DNA of 64,000 nt from Pandoraea fibrosis (GCF_000807775.2 NZ_CP047385.1:1116001-1180000), one strand, 5' to 3'; shown: positions 1 to 10,374, counted from the stretch's first letter. The notes: generated by a model not told the origin, from the sequence alone. Translations and numbers: made by a program.

Positions 1-2354
1 TCTTCGTCGACAAGCTGATGCAGTCGGGCTTCCGCCTGGCAACGCGTGCCGGTATCTCGATCTGCGTCGACGACATGCTCGTGCCGACGAAGAAGGAAGA
101 GCTGATCGGCGAAGCGTCGAAGAAGGTCAAGGAATACGACCGTCAGTACATGTCGGGTCTGGTCACGGCGCAAGAGCGTTACAACAACGTCGTGGACATT
201 TGGGGTGCTACCGGTGACGCCGTGGGTAAGGCGATGATGGAGCAGCTCTCGAAGGAAAAGACGATCGATCGCGACGGTAACTCCGTGGATCAGGAGTCGT
301 TCAACTCGATTTACATGATGGCCGACTCCGGTGCTCGCGGTTCGAGCGCCCAGATTCGCCAGCTCGCCGGTATGCGTGGCCTGATGGCCAAGCCGGACGG
401 CTCGATTATCGAGACGCCGATTACCGCGAACTTCCGCGAAGGCCTGAACGTGTTGCAGTACTTCATCTCGACCCACGGTGCACGTAAGGGTCTGGCCGAT
501 ACGGCACTGAAGACGGCAAACTCGGGTTACCTGACGCGTCGTCTGGTCGACGTGACGCAGGATTTGGTCGTGGTCGAAGACGATTGCGGCACGAGCAACG
601 GCGTGGCGATGAAGGCGCTGGTCGAGGGCGGTGAAGTGGTCGAAGCCCTGCGTGACCGTATCCTGGGTCGCGTGGCAGTCGCCGACGTTGTGAATCCGGA
701 AACGCAGGAAACGGTGTACGAGGCCGGCACGCTGCTGGACGAAGACGTCGTCGAAATGATCGAAACGCTGGGTATCGACGAAGTGCGCGTGCGCACGCCG
801 TTGACCTGCGATACGCGCTATGGTCTGTGCGCAGCCTGCTATGGCCGCGATCTGGGTCGTGGCACGCGCGTGAACGTCGGCGAAGCCGTCGGCGTGATCG
901 CCGCACAGTCGATCGGCGAACCGGGCACGCAGCTCACGATGCGTACGTTCCACATCGGTGGTGCAGCGTCGCGTGCGGCAGTGGCCTCGTCGATCGAAGC
1001 CAAGTCGAACGGTACGGTTCGCTTCTCGGCGACCATGCGTTACGTGACGAATGGCCGTGGCGAGCAGATCGCGATCTCGCGTTCGGGCGAAATCCTGATC
1101 ACGGACGATCATGGCCGTGAGCGCGAGCGTCACAAGGTGCCGTATGGCGCCACGCTGCTGCATCTGGACGGCGCGCAGGTCAAGGCCGGCGCCCAACTGG
1201 GTACGTGGGACCCGCTGACGCGCCCGATCATTACCGAACACGGCGGTTTCGCCAAGTTCGAGAATGTCGAGGAAGGTGTCACGGTTGCCAAGCAGATCGA
1301 CGATGTGACGGGTCTGTCCACGCTGGTCGTGATCGATCCGAAGCGTCGTGGTCCGGCGTCGAAGAATGTGCGTCCGCAGGTCAAGCTGCTCGACGAGAAT
1401 GGTGTGGAAGTGAAGATCCCGGGGACCGATCACGCTGTGACGATCGGCTTCCAGGTGGGCGCACTGATCACCATCAAGGACGGTCAGCACGTTCCGGTGG
1501 GCGAAGTGCTTGCACGTATCCCGACCGAAGCGCAGAAGACCCGCGATATTACCGGGGGTCTGCCGCGTGTGGCCGAGCTGTTCGAAGCGCGTGCACCGAA
1601 GGACGCCGGCATTCTGGCCGAAGTCACGGGTACCACGTCGTTCGGTAAGGACACGAAGGGCAAGCAGCGTCTGGTCATTACCGATCTGGACGGCAACCAG
1701 CACGAATTCCTGATTCCGAAGGAAAAGCAGGTGCTGGTGCACGACGGTCAGGTGGTGAACAAGGGTGAAATGATCGTGGACGGCCCGGCCGACCCGCATG
1801 ACATCCTGCGTTTGCAGGGTATCGAAGCGCTGGCACGTTACATCGTCGACGAAGTTCAGGACGTGTATCGCTTGCAGGGTGTGAAGATCAACGACAAGCA
1901 CATCGAGGTGATCGTTCGCCAGATGCTGCGTCGTGTGCAGATCACCGACAACGGCGATTCGCGCTTCATCATCGGTGAACAGGTCGAACGTTCGGACATG
2001 CTTGACGAGAACGACGCCATGAACGCCGCGGACAAGCGTCCGGCGCAGTACGAAAACGTGTTGCTGGGTATTACGAAGGCGTCGCTGTCGACGGATTCGT
2101 TCATCTCGGCCGCATCGTTCCAGGAAACGACGCGCGTGTTGACCGAAGCCGCCATCATGGGCAAGAAGGACGACCTGCGTGGCCTGAAGGAAAACGTCAT
2201 CGTCGGCCGTCTGATCCCGGCAGGTACGGGTCTGGCATATCACAAGGCCCGCAAGGCCCGTGAGATGTCGGATCGCGAGCGTCACGACCAGATCGCTCTG
2301 GAAGAGGCGTTTGCTCCGATGCCGAACTCGGTGGAAGAGCCTACGGCTGAGTAA
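1..2354 (+). CDS. rpoC: RNA polymerase beta' subunit, C-terminal part (5' end outside the window)
   Basis: This is the catalytic large subunit of RNA polymerase, cut by the window start; the reading frame is already open at base 3. About 783 C-terminal residues remain. Visible landmarks are the C-terminal zinc site (a cysteine in DCGTSNG, then three in [18 protein letters not shown]) and the trigger-loop region ([18 protein letters not shown] followed by MRTFHIGG). The conserved C-terminal segment [20 protein letters not shown] is also present. The active-site aspartate loop lies upstream of the window. The gene ends 60 bp before a strong terminator, so it is the last gene of its operon. Confidence 0.97.
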   Translation, partial: FVDKLMQSGFRLATRAGISICVDDMLVPTKKEELIGEASKKVKEYDRQYMSGLVTAQERYNNVVDIWGATGDAVGKAMMEQLSKEKTIDRDGNSVDQESFNSIYMMADSGARGSSAQIRQLAGMRGLMAKPDGSIIETPITANFREGLNVLQYFISTHGARKGLADTALKTANSGYLTRRLVDVTQDLVVVEDDCGTSNGVAMKALVEGGEVVEALRDRILGRVAVADVVNPETQETVYEAGTLLDEDVVEMIETLGIDEVRVRTPLTCDTRYGLCAACYGRDLGRGTRVNVGEAVGVIAAQSIGEPGTQLTMRTFHIGGAASRAAVASSIEAKSNGTVRFSATMRYVTNGRGEQIAISRSGEILITDDHGRERERHKVPYGATLLHLDGAQVKAGAQLGTWDPLTRPIITEHGGFAKFENVEEGVTVAKQIDDVTGLSTLVVIDPKRRGPASKNVRPQVKLLDENGVEVKIPGTDHAVTIGFQVGALITIKDGQHVPVGEVLARIPTEAQKTRDITGGLPRVAELFEARAPKDAGILAEVTGTTSFGKDTKGKQRLVITDLDGNQHEFLIPKEKQVLVHDGQVVNKGEMIVDGPADPHDILRLQGIEALARYIVDEVQDVYRLQGVKINDKHIEVIVRQMLRRVQITDNGDSRFIIGEQVERSDMLDENDAMNAADKRPAQYENVLLGITKASLSTDSFISAASFQETTRVLTEAAIMGKKDDLRGLKENVIVGRLIPAGTGLAYHKARKAREMSDRERHDQIALEEAFAPMPNSVEEPTAE

Positions 2355-2415
2355 TCGGACTGGCGGCGCTGGCGAATGCGGGCGCTGCCGATCTGAAAAC
2401 AACGTCGTAATAGAA

Positions 2416-2447
2416 ACGGCACCCTTTGCGGGGTGCCGTTTTTTTTT
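2416..2447 (+). terminator. Rho-independent terminator after rpoC
   Basis: A 9-bp perfect stem (ACGGCACCC with GGGTGCCGT) closes a 6-nt loop and runs into a stretch of eight to nine T. It lies about 60 bp after the rpoC stop codon. Confidence 0.93.
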
Positions 2448-2504
2448 GTCCCAACCGTGCGAGAGGTTGCCGACGTGCAAATGCCTCGCGGGAAACGGCG
2501 GGAA

Positions 2505-2539
2505 ACGAAAAGCCCCGCCGTCGAATCGAGGGCGGGGCT
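2505..2539 (-). terminator. Rho-independent terminator for the FecA-like receptor gene
   Basis: Read on the minus strand, AGCCCCGCC pairs with GGCGGGGCT around an 11-nt loop and is followed by TTTT. It sits about 40 bp beyond the stop of the minus-strand receptor gene. Confidence 0.85.
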
Positions 2540-2578
2540 GGGGGCGGCGACGGGCGCCGGTGACTTGTCAGGTGTCGC

Positions 2579-4780
2579 TCAGAATCCGAAGTGACCCTGA
2601 ACATAGACCATGCGCGGTGCACCGACCATGATGCCGCCGTTCTGGTCGGTATTGCGCGTGTAGAAGCGCTTGTCGAACACGTTGTTCACGCCTACGGTGA
2701 CATCGGCGTTCTTGTAGAACGGCAGTTTGTACATCGCCTGCAGATTCCACACACGGTAGCCCGGCACCCTGCCGTTCGTCCCGTCAGCCGACGCCGCTTC
2801 AGTGTTCGCCAGATCCGAGTACTGCGAACTCTGGTGCGTCGTCGATACGTTGAACGTCCATTGACTGATCGTGTAACGCGCGCCGAGCGTGTCGGTAAAG
2901 CGTGAGTAGAACGGCACGTCGAGGCCGGCCGTCGTGCCCGACTTCTGGATCGCGCGCACGTAAGTGAAGTTCGCGTACAGGTTCAGACCGCGCAATACGC
3001 TGTCGCGATCGAAGGTGTAGTCGAGCGCGGTCTCGATGCCGTCGTGGTTCGTCGCGCCAATATTCTGGAACGTCGCCGGGCTGACGTTCGGCACTTGCAG
3101 AATCTGATTGTCGAACTTCATCTTGAATGCCGTCAGCTCGGCCTTCCAGCGATTGTCCGTCCAACGTGTACCGATTTCATACGTGCGCGCCACTTCCGGC
3201 TGCAGCGGATTCGACGCGGACATCGAGTTCAACTGCGTGTTCTGCACCGGGCCGAACGACGTGCTGTAGTCCGCGAAAATCGTCCACGCGCTGTTCACCA
3301 GATACGACAGGTTCACCGACGGCAGCGGCTTGTTGTTGTCGGTGCGATACGTGTTGCCCGACGCCTTGTCGACGCGCTGCGAGGCGATCATTTCGTAACG
3401 CACGCCCGGCGTGAGGCGCCAGTTGCCCCATGCCATGCGGTCGTCGATATAGAACGCGTTCGCCGAGGTGTAGTTGTAGAACGTGGTCGTGGCGGACGTG
3501 GCGCCGTTGGCAACGTTCACGTTGAAGTTGTTGTCGTCGCCACGCTCGCGGATAAAGCGATATCCAACCGTCACATCATGCGCCGTCGGTCCGAAAAGCA
3601 GACGCTGCGTGTAGCGCGGCTCAATGCCGAACGTCTGATAGTTGCGGGGCTGGTGAACGCTCACGAGCGGCAATACCGACAGATTGGTCAGCGTGCTCTG
3701 ACGGTAGCTCTCGTTGTAGAACGTGCGGATCTCGAATTCCTGCGTCTCCGAGATCGTGTTCAGGTAGCCGAAGTCGAGGCCCGTGCGGTTACCGCTCCAG
3801 TAGTCGTTCGGGCGGGTGTTCTGGAATGGATCGGCGTTGTATTGCGCCGTGGTCAGACCGCCGGGTGTCTTCGACTTGGCGTCGTAGTACGAGACCTTGC
3901 CGTAGACCTGCTGGCTCGGCGTGATGTCGTAGCGCCACTTCAACGCCAGATCGTTGACGTTTTCGTCGCTGCCCTTGCGCCAGTCGCGACCGACCATGCC
4001 CGAGTACAGCAGCGCGAAACCCAGACCGTTATCCATCTGCGTGCCGAGGAACAGGCCATATTGCGTGTTCGTGCCTCCACCGGTGGTGTAGATGTTCTGA
4101 CGCACGGTGGCGTCGCCGGTCAGGCCCGGTGTATTCGGAATCGAACGTGTCTTGAAGTTGATCACGCCGCCAACGTTCTGCGGGCCGTAGCGAACCGCAC
4201 CGCCGCTGCGCACCACGTCGATGCTCTCGATGTTGAAGAGGCTGACCGGCGCGAACGACAACTGCGGCTGACCATACGGCGCCACGGCGAGCGGAATGCC
4301 ATCGAGCAGCACCGTCGAGCGCGGGCTGAAACGGCCCGCAAGCCCGCGCACACCGATGTTCAGGGAGATGGCGCTACCCGCGCTGCTGGAGTTGTCGGTG
4401 GCCTGTACGCCCGGCACACGGCGCAGCACGTCGCCGATGCTTGCCGCGCCCGACGCGTCGATCTGATCCTTCTTCACCACCGTGCGTGCGCCCGGGAATG
4501 TCTTTGCACTGTTGTCCAGCCCCGTGCCGAGCCAGTCGCCCGACACGTTGACCGCGCCGAGTTCGACGTCCGCCTTGGCGTCTGCGGCCGAGGTGGACGA
4601 ACCTGCCTGCTGGGCATGCGCGCTACCGAGCGTTGCCACGAGCAACGCGGCGGCGCAGGCCGTGGCGCGTGGCAGACCGAGATGGGCGGCGAAGCGATGG
4701 GCACGGTTGAGGCGGGCGGTGCTAACGGTGCCGACGGCATGGGCTGCCGCGTGGGCACGGCGACTGACGGACATCTTCAT
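2579..4780 (-). CDS. FecA-like TonB-dependent ferric-chelate receptor
   Basis: An outer-membrane TonB-dependent receptor of 733 residues. An N-terminal signal peptide ends near ATLGSAHAQ (about residue 56). The plug domain (about 75-220) carries GDVLRRVPGVQ, NIGVRGLAGRFSPRSTVLLD, APYGQPQLSFAPVSL and VVRSGGAVRYGPQNVGGVIN, closely resembling the FecA ferric dicitrate receptor plug. The rest is a beta-barrel ending in the typical aromatic residue (VQGHFGF). FecA's extra N-terminal signalling (STN) domain is absent, and no fecI or fecR lies nearby. The true ligand (citrate or another carboxylate siderophore) cannot be read from sequence. A Fur-box-like site lies upstream. AAGG sits 9 nt before the chosen ATG. 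Confidence 0.88.
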   Translation of the reverse strand: MKMSVSRRAHAAAHAVGTVSTARLNRAHRFAAHLGLPRATACAAALLVATLGSAHAQQAGSSTSAADAKADVELGAVNVSGDWLGTGLDNSAKTFPGARTVVKKDQIDASGAASIGDVLRRVPGVQATDNSSSAGSAISLNIGVRGLAGRFSPRSTVLLDGIPLAVAPYGQPQLSFAPVSLFNIESIDVVRSGGAVRYGPQNVGGVINFKTRSIPNTPGLTGDATVRQNIYTTGGGTNTQYGLFLGTQMDNGLGFALLYSGMVGRDWRKGSDENVNDLALKWRYDITPSQQVYGKVSYYDAKSKTPGGLTTAQYNADPFQNTRPNDYWSGNRTGLDFGYLNTISETQEFEIRTFYNESYRQSTLTNLSVLPLVSVHQPRNYQTFGIEPRYTQRLLFGPTAHDVTVGYRFIRERGDDNNFNVNVANGATSATTTFYNYTSANAFYIDDRMAWGNWRLTPGVRYEMIASQRVDKASGNTYRTDNNKPLPSVNLSYLVNSAWTIFADYSTSFGPVQNTQLNSMSASNPLQPEVARTYEIGTRWTDNRWKAELTAFKMKFDNQILQVPNVSPATFQNIGATNHDGIETALDYTFDRDSVLRGLNLYANFTYVRAIQKSGTTAGLDVPFYSRFTDTLGARYTISQWTFNVSTTHQSSQYSDLANTEAASADGTNGRVPGYRVWNLQAMYKLPFYKNADVTVGVNNVFDKRFYTRNTDQNGGIMVGAPRMVYVQGHFGF

Positions 4781-4888
4781 CTTGATTGACCTTCGTGACT
4801 GCGAGCGTGTGACGAGCGTGGCCGCTGGCAGACATGGATGCCGCGGCGTTCGGATCGTAAGGCGTTGTAATAAAGTGACGCGGATTAT

Positions 4889-4909
4889 AAATGCAAATCA
4901 CTCTCATTT
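4889..4909 (-). promoter_or_regulatory. Fur-box-like operator upstream of the receptor gene
   Basis: On the minus strand TGAGAGTGATTTGCA (4892-4906) matches 11 of 15 positions of the Fur core TGATAATGATTATCA. It lies in an AT-rich patch about 110-125 bp upstream of the receptor start, as expected for an iron-repressed receptor. This is inferred from the motif only. Confidence 0.65.
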
Positions 4910-5151
4910 TTAATGTGTGTCGCCGAGCGCAAGTCGGGAAGGCTCGGCAGCGCGGGACGGGGGGACGATCTTGCGGAGAAAGGCCGACGTTATCGATGAA
5001 AGTCGATTGATGGCACTGCAAAGCCGGAAGAAAGGCAGGGGATCGGTTTTGCCGAACGCGATTCAACGGACGGTTGAAGGTGTGGCGATCGCGCGACAGT
5101 CGGGGAATGGGCGGGATTGGCCCGTCGACAGGGCGTTGGCGGGCGACGTCG

Positions 5152-5199
5152 GATTATCCAGTTTTGCTTATCAATCGCCCAAAATCGATTGATTGTTCC
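5152..5199 (+). promoter_or_regulatory. Conserved 48-bp element, copy 1: probable LysR-type operator for the hpa operon
   Basis: By hand alignment, 43 of 48 positions are identical to the reverse complement of 14706-14753. The invariant 3' part is AAAATCGATTGATTGTTCC; the 5' part reads GATTATC, then AGTTT and GCTTA. An inverted repeat CAATCG-N8-CGATTG lies inside. It ends 83 bp before the hpaH ATG, almost the same distance as copy 2 from the aminotransferase start. The rest of the 502-bp gap 4781-5282 holds the Fur-box-like site and a weaker partial match at 4998-5013, but no gene that I can support. Confidence 0.75.
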
Positions 5200-5282
5200 T
5201 GGCGCGTGCGGCCGCAAGAATAGCGGCTATCGACTGACAAAAACACGTCGCCTGCGCCGGGCGGCGCCATGGAGACAACGCG

Positions 5283-6092
5283 ATGCCGAAGCTCGATGCC
5301 TCGACTCATCAGGCCCTTGCCCGCGAGCTGCACGAGGCGGAGCGCAACCGCACGCCGGTCATGCAGTTTTCCCGCCGTTATCCCGACATGACCATCGCCG
5401 ACAGCTATGCGATTTCGCAGGCGTGGCTGGCGCTGAAATACGCGGAAGGTCGTCGCATGATCGGCCATAAGATCGGGCTGACCTCGCGCGCCATGCAAGT
5501 GGCGGCGCAGATCACCGAACCCGACCACGGCACGCTGCTCGACGACATGCTCGTCGCCGACGGTGCGACGCTCGAGGCCTCGCGCTTCATCGTGCCGCGT
5601 CTCGAAGTGGAGTTGGCGTTCATTCTTGCGAAGCCGCTCAAGGGGCCCGGTGTCACGCTGTTCGACGTGCTCGACGCCACCGCGTGGGTGACGCCGGCGC
5701 TCGAACTGATCGACGGTCGCATCGAGTTGTTCGACCGCGACACGAAGGCCCCGCGCAAGGTCTTCGACACGATTGCCGACAACGCGGCGAACGCCGCCGT
5801 GATTCTCGGCGGGCGTCCCGTCAAGCCGGACGCCGTCGATTTGCGCTGGACCGGTGCGCTGCTCTATCGCAATGGTGTGATCGAAGAATCGGGCCTGAGT
5901 GCGGCGGTCCTGAATCATCCGGGCAACGGTATTGCGTGGCTGGCCAACAAGCTTGGCGCGTTCGACGAAGGGTTGCAGGCGGGCGAAATCGTGCTGGCCG
6001 GGTCGTTCACGCGGCCCGTGGCCTGTGCGGCGGGCGATGTCTTCCACGCTGACTACGGTCCGCTCGGCGCCATCGGCGTTCGCTTCGTCTGA
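5283..6092 (+). CDS. hpaH: 2-oxo-hept-4-ene-1,7-dioate hydratase
   Basis: A 269-residue member of the hydratase/decarboxylase (MhpD/HpaH) family. It adds water to 2-oxo-hept-4-ene-1,7-dioate in the homoprotocatechuate meta-cleavage pathway, giving the substrate for HpaI. The [10 protein letters not shown] motif near residue 60 and the metal-binding acidic pair in [11 protein letters not shown] are present, as is the conserved [12 protein letters not shown] ending. It is the first gene of a six-gene plus-strand operon and follows the 48-bp operator. A related 4-oxalocrotonate or 2-oxopentenoate hydratase role is possible, but the hpaI, hpaE, hpaD and hpaG neighbours favour HpaH. Confidence 0.9.
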   Translation: MPKLDASTHQALARELHEAERNRTPVMQFSRRYPDMTIADSYAISQAWLALKYAEGRRMIGHKIGLTSRAMQVAAQITEPDHGTLLDDMLVADGATLEASRFIVPRLEVELAFILAKPLKGPGVTLFDVLDATAWVTPALELIDGRIELFDRDTKAPRKVFDTIADNAANAAVILGGRPVKPDAVDLRWTGALLYRNGVIEESGLSAAVLNHPGNGIAWLANKLGAFDEGLQAGEIVLAGSFTRPVACAAGDVFHADYGPLGAIGVRFV

Positions 6093-6135
6093 GGGGCATC
6101 GCCCCATTCGTTCGCCCCTCACTGGAGCCGATGTC

Positions 6136-6930
6136 ATGAAAACACCCCCGAATCTCTTCAAGCAGGCCCTCGCACGCGGTGAGCGTCAGATCGGTTTGTG
6201 GCTGGGACTGGCGACGCCGTATGCCGCCGAGTTGTGCGCGGGCAGCGGCTTCGACTGGTTGGTGATCGACGGCGAGCACGCCCCGAACGACCTGCGCACG
6301 ATGCTGGCGACGTTGCAGGCGGTAGCGCCGTATCCGACGCACCCGGTGGTGCGGCTGCCGCATGGCGACGCCACGCTCATCAAGCAGGTGTTGGAAATCG
6401 GTGCCATGACACTGCTTGTGCCGATGGTTGAGTCTGCGGCCATGGCGCAGGCGCTCGTCAGCGCGACGCGCTATCCGCCGCGCGGCATTCGCGGGGTCGG
6501 CAGCGGGTTGGCGCGTTCCTCGCGCTGGAATCGCTACGAGGACTATCTGCACGTCGCGAACGAGACGATCAGTCTGCTTGTGCAAGTGGAGACGGCCGAC
6601 GCGCTGGCGCAAGTCGACGAGATCGCCGCCGTCGATGGCGTGGACGGTGTGTTCATCGGTCCGGCCGATCTCGCGGCATCGATGGGCTACCTCGGACAGG
6701 CATCGCACCCCGAAGTGCGCAACGCCATCGAAGACGGTATCGTGCGCATCCGTCGTGCGGGCAAGGCAGCGGGCATTCTGTGTGTCGACGAAACGCTGGC
6801 CCGTCATTACCTCGATCTGGGCGTGACCTTTATCGCCGTGGGGATCGACACCACGTTGCTCGCCAGTGCGAGCCGTTCGCTGGCCGCGAAATTCGCTGTT
6901 GCTGACGATTCGGCGGCGCCGGCGCGCTGA
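6136..6930 (+). CDS. hpaI: 4-hydroxy-2-oxo-heptane-1,7-dioate aldolase
   Basis: A class II pyruvate aldolase of the HpcH/HpaI family, 264 residues. It cleaves 4-hydroxy-2-oxoheptanedioate to pyruvate and succinate semialdehyde, the last step of the homoprotocatechuate pathway. The catalytic His in DGEHAPND, the substrate Arg in VVRLPHGD, and the metal-ligand Glu in VQVETADA with its Asp partner in [12 protein letters not shown] are visible. The start is the ATG of MKTPPNLF, 43 bp after hpaH; the frame is open further upstream but that part overlaps hpaH. Confidence 0.93.
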   Translation: MKTPPNLFKQALARGERQIGLWLGLATPYAAELCAGSGFDWLVIDGEHAPNDLRTMLATLQAVAPYPTHPVVRLPHGDATLIKQVLEIGAMTLLVPMVESAAMAQALVSATRYPPRGIRGVGSGLARSSRWNRYEDYLHVANETISLLVQVETADALAQVDEIAAVDGVDGVFIGPADLAASMGYLGQASHPEVRNAIEDGIVRIRRAGKAAGILCVDETLARHYLDLGVTFIAVGIDTTLLASASRSLAAKFAVADDSAAPAR

Positions 6931-7023
6931 TCGCACCCGCGTGCAGGTTGGGCGACAGGACGTCCGCCGCACGCGTCACCCCTCCCGCCCACCTTTCCCA
7001 ACATTCCCCCCAAGAGACATGGC

Positions 7024-8499
7024 ATGAGTGCTACCCGTTTTGACGTTGCCGGCGTATCCGTCTCGCCGGACCACTATATCGACGGCCGCCGTGTGGCGTG
7101 CGTCGACACCTTCGAGTGTGTTTCCCCCATCGATCAGACCCGGCTTGGCGACATCGCCAGCGGCAGTCTGGCGCACGTCGATGCGGCGGTGACAGCGGCG
7201 GCGCTGGCCTTTCCCGCGTGGGCTGCGCTGGGGGCGGCCGGGCGTGCGCCGTATCTCCAGCGATTCGCCGAGGCGATCGGGCGCCGTGCCGATGCCTTCG
7301 CCACGCTGGAGAGTTCCGACGCCGGTGTCCTGCGCTCGCGTATGGCGCACGGTGTGGTGCCGCGCGCCATGCAGAACATCACCTGGTTTGCAGAGCATGC
7401 ATTGACATTGCAGGACCGCGTGATCGAGACACCGCAGGCGCGCCACCTCGTGCGTCACGACCCGGCGGGTGTGGTCGCCGTGATCACGCCGTGGAATTCG
7501 CCGTTGATGCTCGCGACATGGAAGATCGGCCCGGCGCTCGCGTCCGGCAATACGGTCGTGCTGAAGGCGCCGGAGTGGGCGCCGCTCACGTCCTCGCTGC
7601 TCGCCGACTGCGCGCACGAGGCGGGCTTGCCGCCGGGCGTGTTCAACCTGCTGCAAGGCTCGGGCGCCGTGACGGGGGCGGCGCTCGTGAGCGACGCACG
7701 GCTTGCACGCATCTCCTTCACCGGATCGGTGGCCACGGCCAAGTGGATCGCAAAGACAGCGGCGGCCAACCTCGTGCCTTGCAGCCTCGAACTGGGCGGC
7801 AAATCGGCGTTCATCGTGCTGGCCGACGCCGATCTCGACGCTGCGGCCGCGACCGCAGCACTGATGTACCGCAACGCCGGGCAGGTGTGTCTGGCGGGTA
7901 CCCGTCTGCTCGTGCATGCCGACGTTGCCGCTGCGTTCACCGAGAGGCTGCGTGCGCAGGTCGAGCATCTGGTGGTGGGCGATCCACGCGACGGCGCCAC
8001 CGAGGTCGGTCCGATCATTCATATGCGTCAGCTCGAGCGCGTGCAGGGCTTCGTCGAGCGTGCCGTCGCCGGCGGCGCACGCGTGTTGTGGGGCGGGACG
8101 CGGCATCCGTTCGGCGCGCAGTACTTCGCGCCCACGTTGCTGACCGATTTGCGCCAGCGCGACGAGATCGTGCAGGAGGAAGTCTTCGGGCCAGTGCTCA
8201 CGCTGCAAACCTTCGGCAGCGACGACGAGGTCGTCGACATGGCCAACGGCACGGACTATGGGCTGGGCGGCGTTTGCTACGGCAATGAGGCGCATGCCAT
8301 CGCGGTGGCCGAGCGCGTGCGCACGGGCTTCATCTGGATCAACAGTTTCGGCATTCGCGATCTGGCCGCGCCGTTTGGCGGCATCAAGCGCTCGGGCGTC
8401 GGGCGCGAAGGCGGTGACTGGAGTTTCGAATTCTTCTGCGACGTGAAGGATGTCGTCGTACCCAAACAGCCGTTCAAGGCGAGCTTCAGCCATCGCTGA
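7024..8499 (+). CDS. hpaE: 5-carboxymethyl-2-hydroxymuconate semialdehyde dehydrogenase
   Basis: An NAD-dependent aldehyde dehydrogenase of 491 residues. It would oxidise the ring-cleavage product of HpaD to 5-carboxymethyl-2-hydroxymuconate. Family landmarks are TPWNSPLM (catalytic Asn), FTGSVATAK (cofactor binding), LELGGKSAF (general-base Glu), RNAGQVCLAGTR (nucleophilic Cys) and EEVFGPVL. A gap of about 90 bp separates it from hpaI. The substrate assignment rests on the operon; the fold and catalytic residues are certain. Confidence 0.88.
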   Translation: MSATRFDVAGVSVSPDHYIDGRRVACVDTFECVSPIDQTRLGDIASGSLAHVDAAVTAAALAFPAWAALGAAGRAPYLQRFAEAIGRRADAFATLESSDAGVLRSRMAHGVVPRAMQNITWFAEHALTLQDRVIETPQARHLVRHDPAGVVAVITPWNSPLMLATWKIGPALASGNTVVLKAPEWAPLTSSLLADCAHEAGLPPGVFNLLQGSGAVTGAALVSDARLARISFTGSVATAKWIAKTAAANLVPCSLELGGKSAFIVLADADLDAAAATAALMYRNAGQVCLAGTRLLVHADVAAAFTERLRAQVEHLVVGDPRDGATEVGPIIHMRQLERVQGFVERAVAGGARVLWGGTRHPFGAQYFAPTLLTDLRQRDEIVQEEVFGPVLTLQTFGSDDEVVDMANGTDYGLGGVCYGNEAHAIAVAERVRTGFIWINSFGIRDLAAPFGGIKRSGVGREGGDWSFEFFCDVKDVVVPKQPFKASFSHR

Positions 8500-8543
8500 T
8501 GCGCGAGCGCAGCGACATGACAATGAGATGAGAGGAGAGCAAC

Positions 8544-9407
8544 ATGGGACAGATCGTCGGCGCGGCACTGGTGTCGCATCACCCCGGCCTGATGCAGTGT
8601 GAGGAGTTTCGCGTGCTGCAGGGAGCGGGGGCGGATTCGGACCTGATCCCCGGCTATGCGCGCGTGCGTGAGCGCCTCGTGGCGGCACGGCCGGACGTCA
8701 TCATGATTTTCGATTCGCACTGGTTCACCACGGGCTATCACCTGATCGATGGCGGGGCACGGTACTCGGGCATGTACATCTCCGACGAAATGCCGTGGTA
8801 TCTGCACGGCGTGCCTTACGATTACCGGGGGCATCCGGAGCTGGCGCTGGGCGTGGAAGCGGTTGCGCGCGAGCGCGGTGTGCGGGCACGCGCGGTCCAG
8901 CATCCCGATCTGCCGCGCCATTACCCGACGATCAACGTCATCAAACAGATGCGGCTCGACGCATGGCCGATCGTGACGGTGAGTTCGTGTCAGAACTGCG
9001 AGACGCAGCACTTTCTGCAATCCGGCGAAGTGATTGGCGAGGCGATTCGTCGCAGTGACTTGCGTGTGGCGCTGCTGGCGTCGGGCGCGTTGAGCCACAA
9101 GTTCAACGGCATCGACTGGACGCCGAATCACCCGCGCATCTTCCACGAGAGCAATGTGTCGCGTCCGGAAAATATCGAGAGCGACAAGCGCGCGATCGAG
9201 GCATTTCGAGAGGGACGTCACGACCAGATTCTGGCCGATTGGGACACCGATTACCGCAAGCGTCCGTGGGAGGCGCACGGGGCACACTATCTGCAGATGG
9301 TCGGTGCGCTGGGGGGCGCCGCGTGTCGCGACAAGGGCGCCGTGTTGTCGGAGTACGAGAACGCGCGCGGCACCGGCAACGTGCATATCTGGTTCGACAC
9401 CATCTGA
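8544..9407 (+). CDS. hpaD: LigB-type extradiol dioxygenase, probable 3,4-dihydroxyphenylacetate 2,3-dioxygenase
   Basis: A class III (LigB-family) non-haem Fe(II) ring-cleavage dioxygenase of 287 residues. It would open homoprotocatechuate next to the hydroxyls to give 5-carboxymethyl-2-hydroxymuconate semialdehyde. Probable iron-ligand histidines are seen in ALVSHHPGLM at the N-terminus and FDSHWF near residue 57. The second half keeps TVSSCQNCET and GALSHKFNG. AGGAGAG precedes the ATG. Specificity for homoprotocatechuate is inferred from the neighbours; another 3,4-dihydroxyphenyl acid is possible. Confidence 0.83.
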   Translation: MGQIVGAALVSHHPGLMQCEEFRVLQGAGADSDLIPGYARVRERLVAARPDVIMIFDSHWFTTGYHLIDGGARYSGMYISDEMPWYLHGVPYDYRGHPELALGVEAVARERGVRARAVQHPDLPRHYPTINVIKQMRLDAWPIVTVSSCQNCETQHFLQSGEVIGEAIRRSDLRVALLASGALSHKFNGIDWTPNHPRIFHESNVSRPENIESDKRAIEAFREGRHDQILADWDTDYRKRPWEAHGAHYLQMVGALGGAACRDKGAVLSEYENARGTGNVHIWFDTI

Positions 9408-9419
9408 CGAGGCGAGACC

Positions 9420-10370
9420 ATGGACTTCGAATTTCCGCTGCGCGAATTGCCTGCCGTGATGTGCGGCCCGCGCGTCGAGCGCCGTCGCATTCTGCTGGGC
9501 GGCAGCGCATTCTGGGGCACGATCGTCGAAGAAGGCAACGAGCGCGGCATGCTGCGTCTCGACGATGGCCGGACGGTGGATCCGCAGACCGTGGCGCATC
9601 TGCCGCCGGTCGATCCGTCGAAAATCATCGCCGTGCATATCTCTTATCGCTCGCGTAGCATGGAGACACGCAACAAGCCGAAGCCGACGGACACCCCGAC
9701 ATACTTCACGAAGCCCCCCACCTCGCTGAACGGCCACGGGGGGCAGATCCTCAAGCCGGCGGACTGTCGCTATCTGAATTACGAAGGCGAGTACGCCGTG
9801 GTGATCGGACGCACGTGCCGCAACGTGTTGCCGGATGAGGCGTGGGATTACATCGAGGGATTCTGTCCGGCGCTGGACATGGGGTTGCAGGACTTTCGCG
9901 ACACGGATCAGGGCTCGATGCTGCGCGTGAAAGGGGCGGATACGCTGTTGCCCGTCGGCCCTGGCATCGTGCGCGGCGTGAATTTGTTCGAGCAGACGTT
10001 GCGCACTTATCGCAACGGGCGCGTCGTGCAGGAGGCGCACATTGGCGACGAGACGATCTGGGGGCCGCACTACGTGATCGCGGATATTGCGCGGCACATC
10101 ACATTGGTGCCGGGCGACGTGATCCTGATGGGCACGCCTTGCCATTCGCGCTCCGTGGACGCGGGCGATGTCGTGGAATGTGAGATCACCGGCCTCGGAC
10201 GTCTTTCGGGCAGGGTCGTGCGTATCGAAGCCCCGCGTGCGGCGGCGCTCGGCGTGGGGCATGCGCCGGGCGACAGTCCCGAAGTGCGTCGGGTGGCGCT
10301 GGGTTTTGACGAACGTGTGCCGGAGCGATTCAAGGAAAACTATCGCCTCGCGGCACATCGACAGGAGTAA
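9420..10370 (+). CDS. hpaG: Fumarylacetoacetate-hydrolase-family isomerase/decarboxylase
   Basis: A 316-residue FAH-fold protein with the metal-binding residues in NYEGEYAVVIG and MGLQDFRDTDQGS, and a conserved C-terminal VPGDVILMGTPCHS. In this pathway FAH proteins decarboxylate 5-oxopent-3-ene-1,2,5-tricarboxylate and isomerise the product. The E. coli HpaG has two fused FAH domains, whereas this protein has only one, so it may cover only one of the two activities. It starts 12 bp after hpaD, so the two are probably translated from one transcript. Confidence 0.85.
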   Translation: MDFEFPLRELPAVMCGPRVERRRILLGGSAFWGTIVEEGNERGMLRLDDGRTVDPQTVAHLPPVDPSKIIAVHISYRSRSMETRNKPKPTDTPTYFTKPPTSLNGHGGQILKPADCRYLNYEGEYAVVIGRTCRNVLPDEAWDYIEGFCPALDMGLQDFRDTDQGSMLRVKGADTLLPVGPGIVRGVNLFEQTLRTYRNGRVVQEAHIGDETIWGPHYVIADIARHITLVPGDVILMGTPCHSRSVDAGDVVECEITGLGRLSGRVVRIEAPRAAALGVGHAPGDSPEVRRVALGFDERVPERFKENYRLAAHRQE

Positions 10371-10374
10371 TGGG

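Noticed and set aside
3044..4789. A 581-codon plus-strand frame antisense to the FecA-like receptor
   Set aside because: Arginine/histidine/valine-rich with no domain; it is the GC-driven shadow of a well-recognised receptor gene.
5050..5151. A degraded lysR copy beside the first 48-bp element
   Set aside because: I looked for a minus-strand LysR start or helix-turn-helix next to copy 1, as at copy 2, and found neither.
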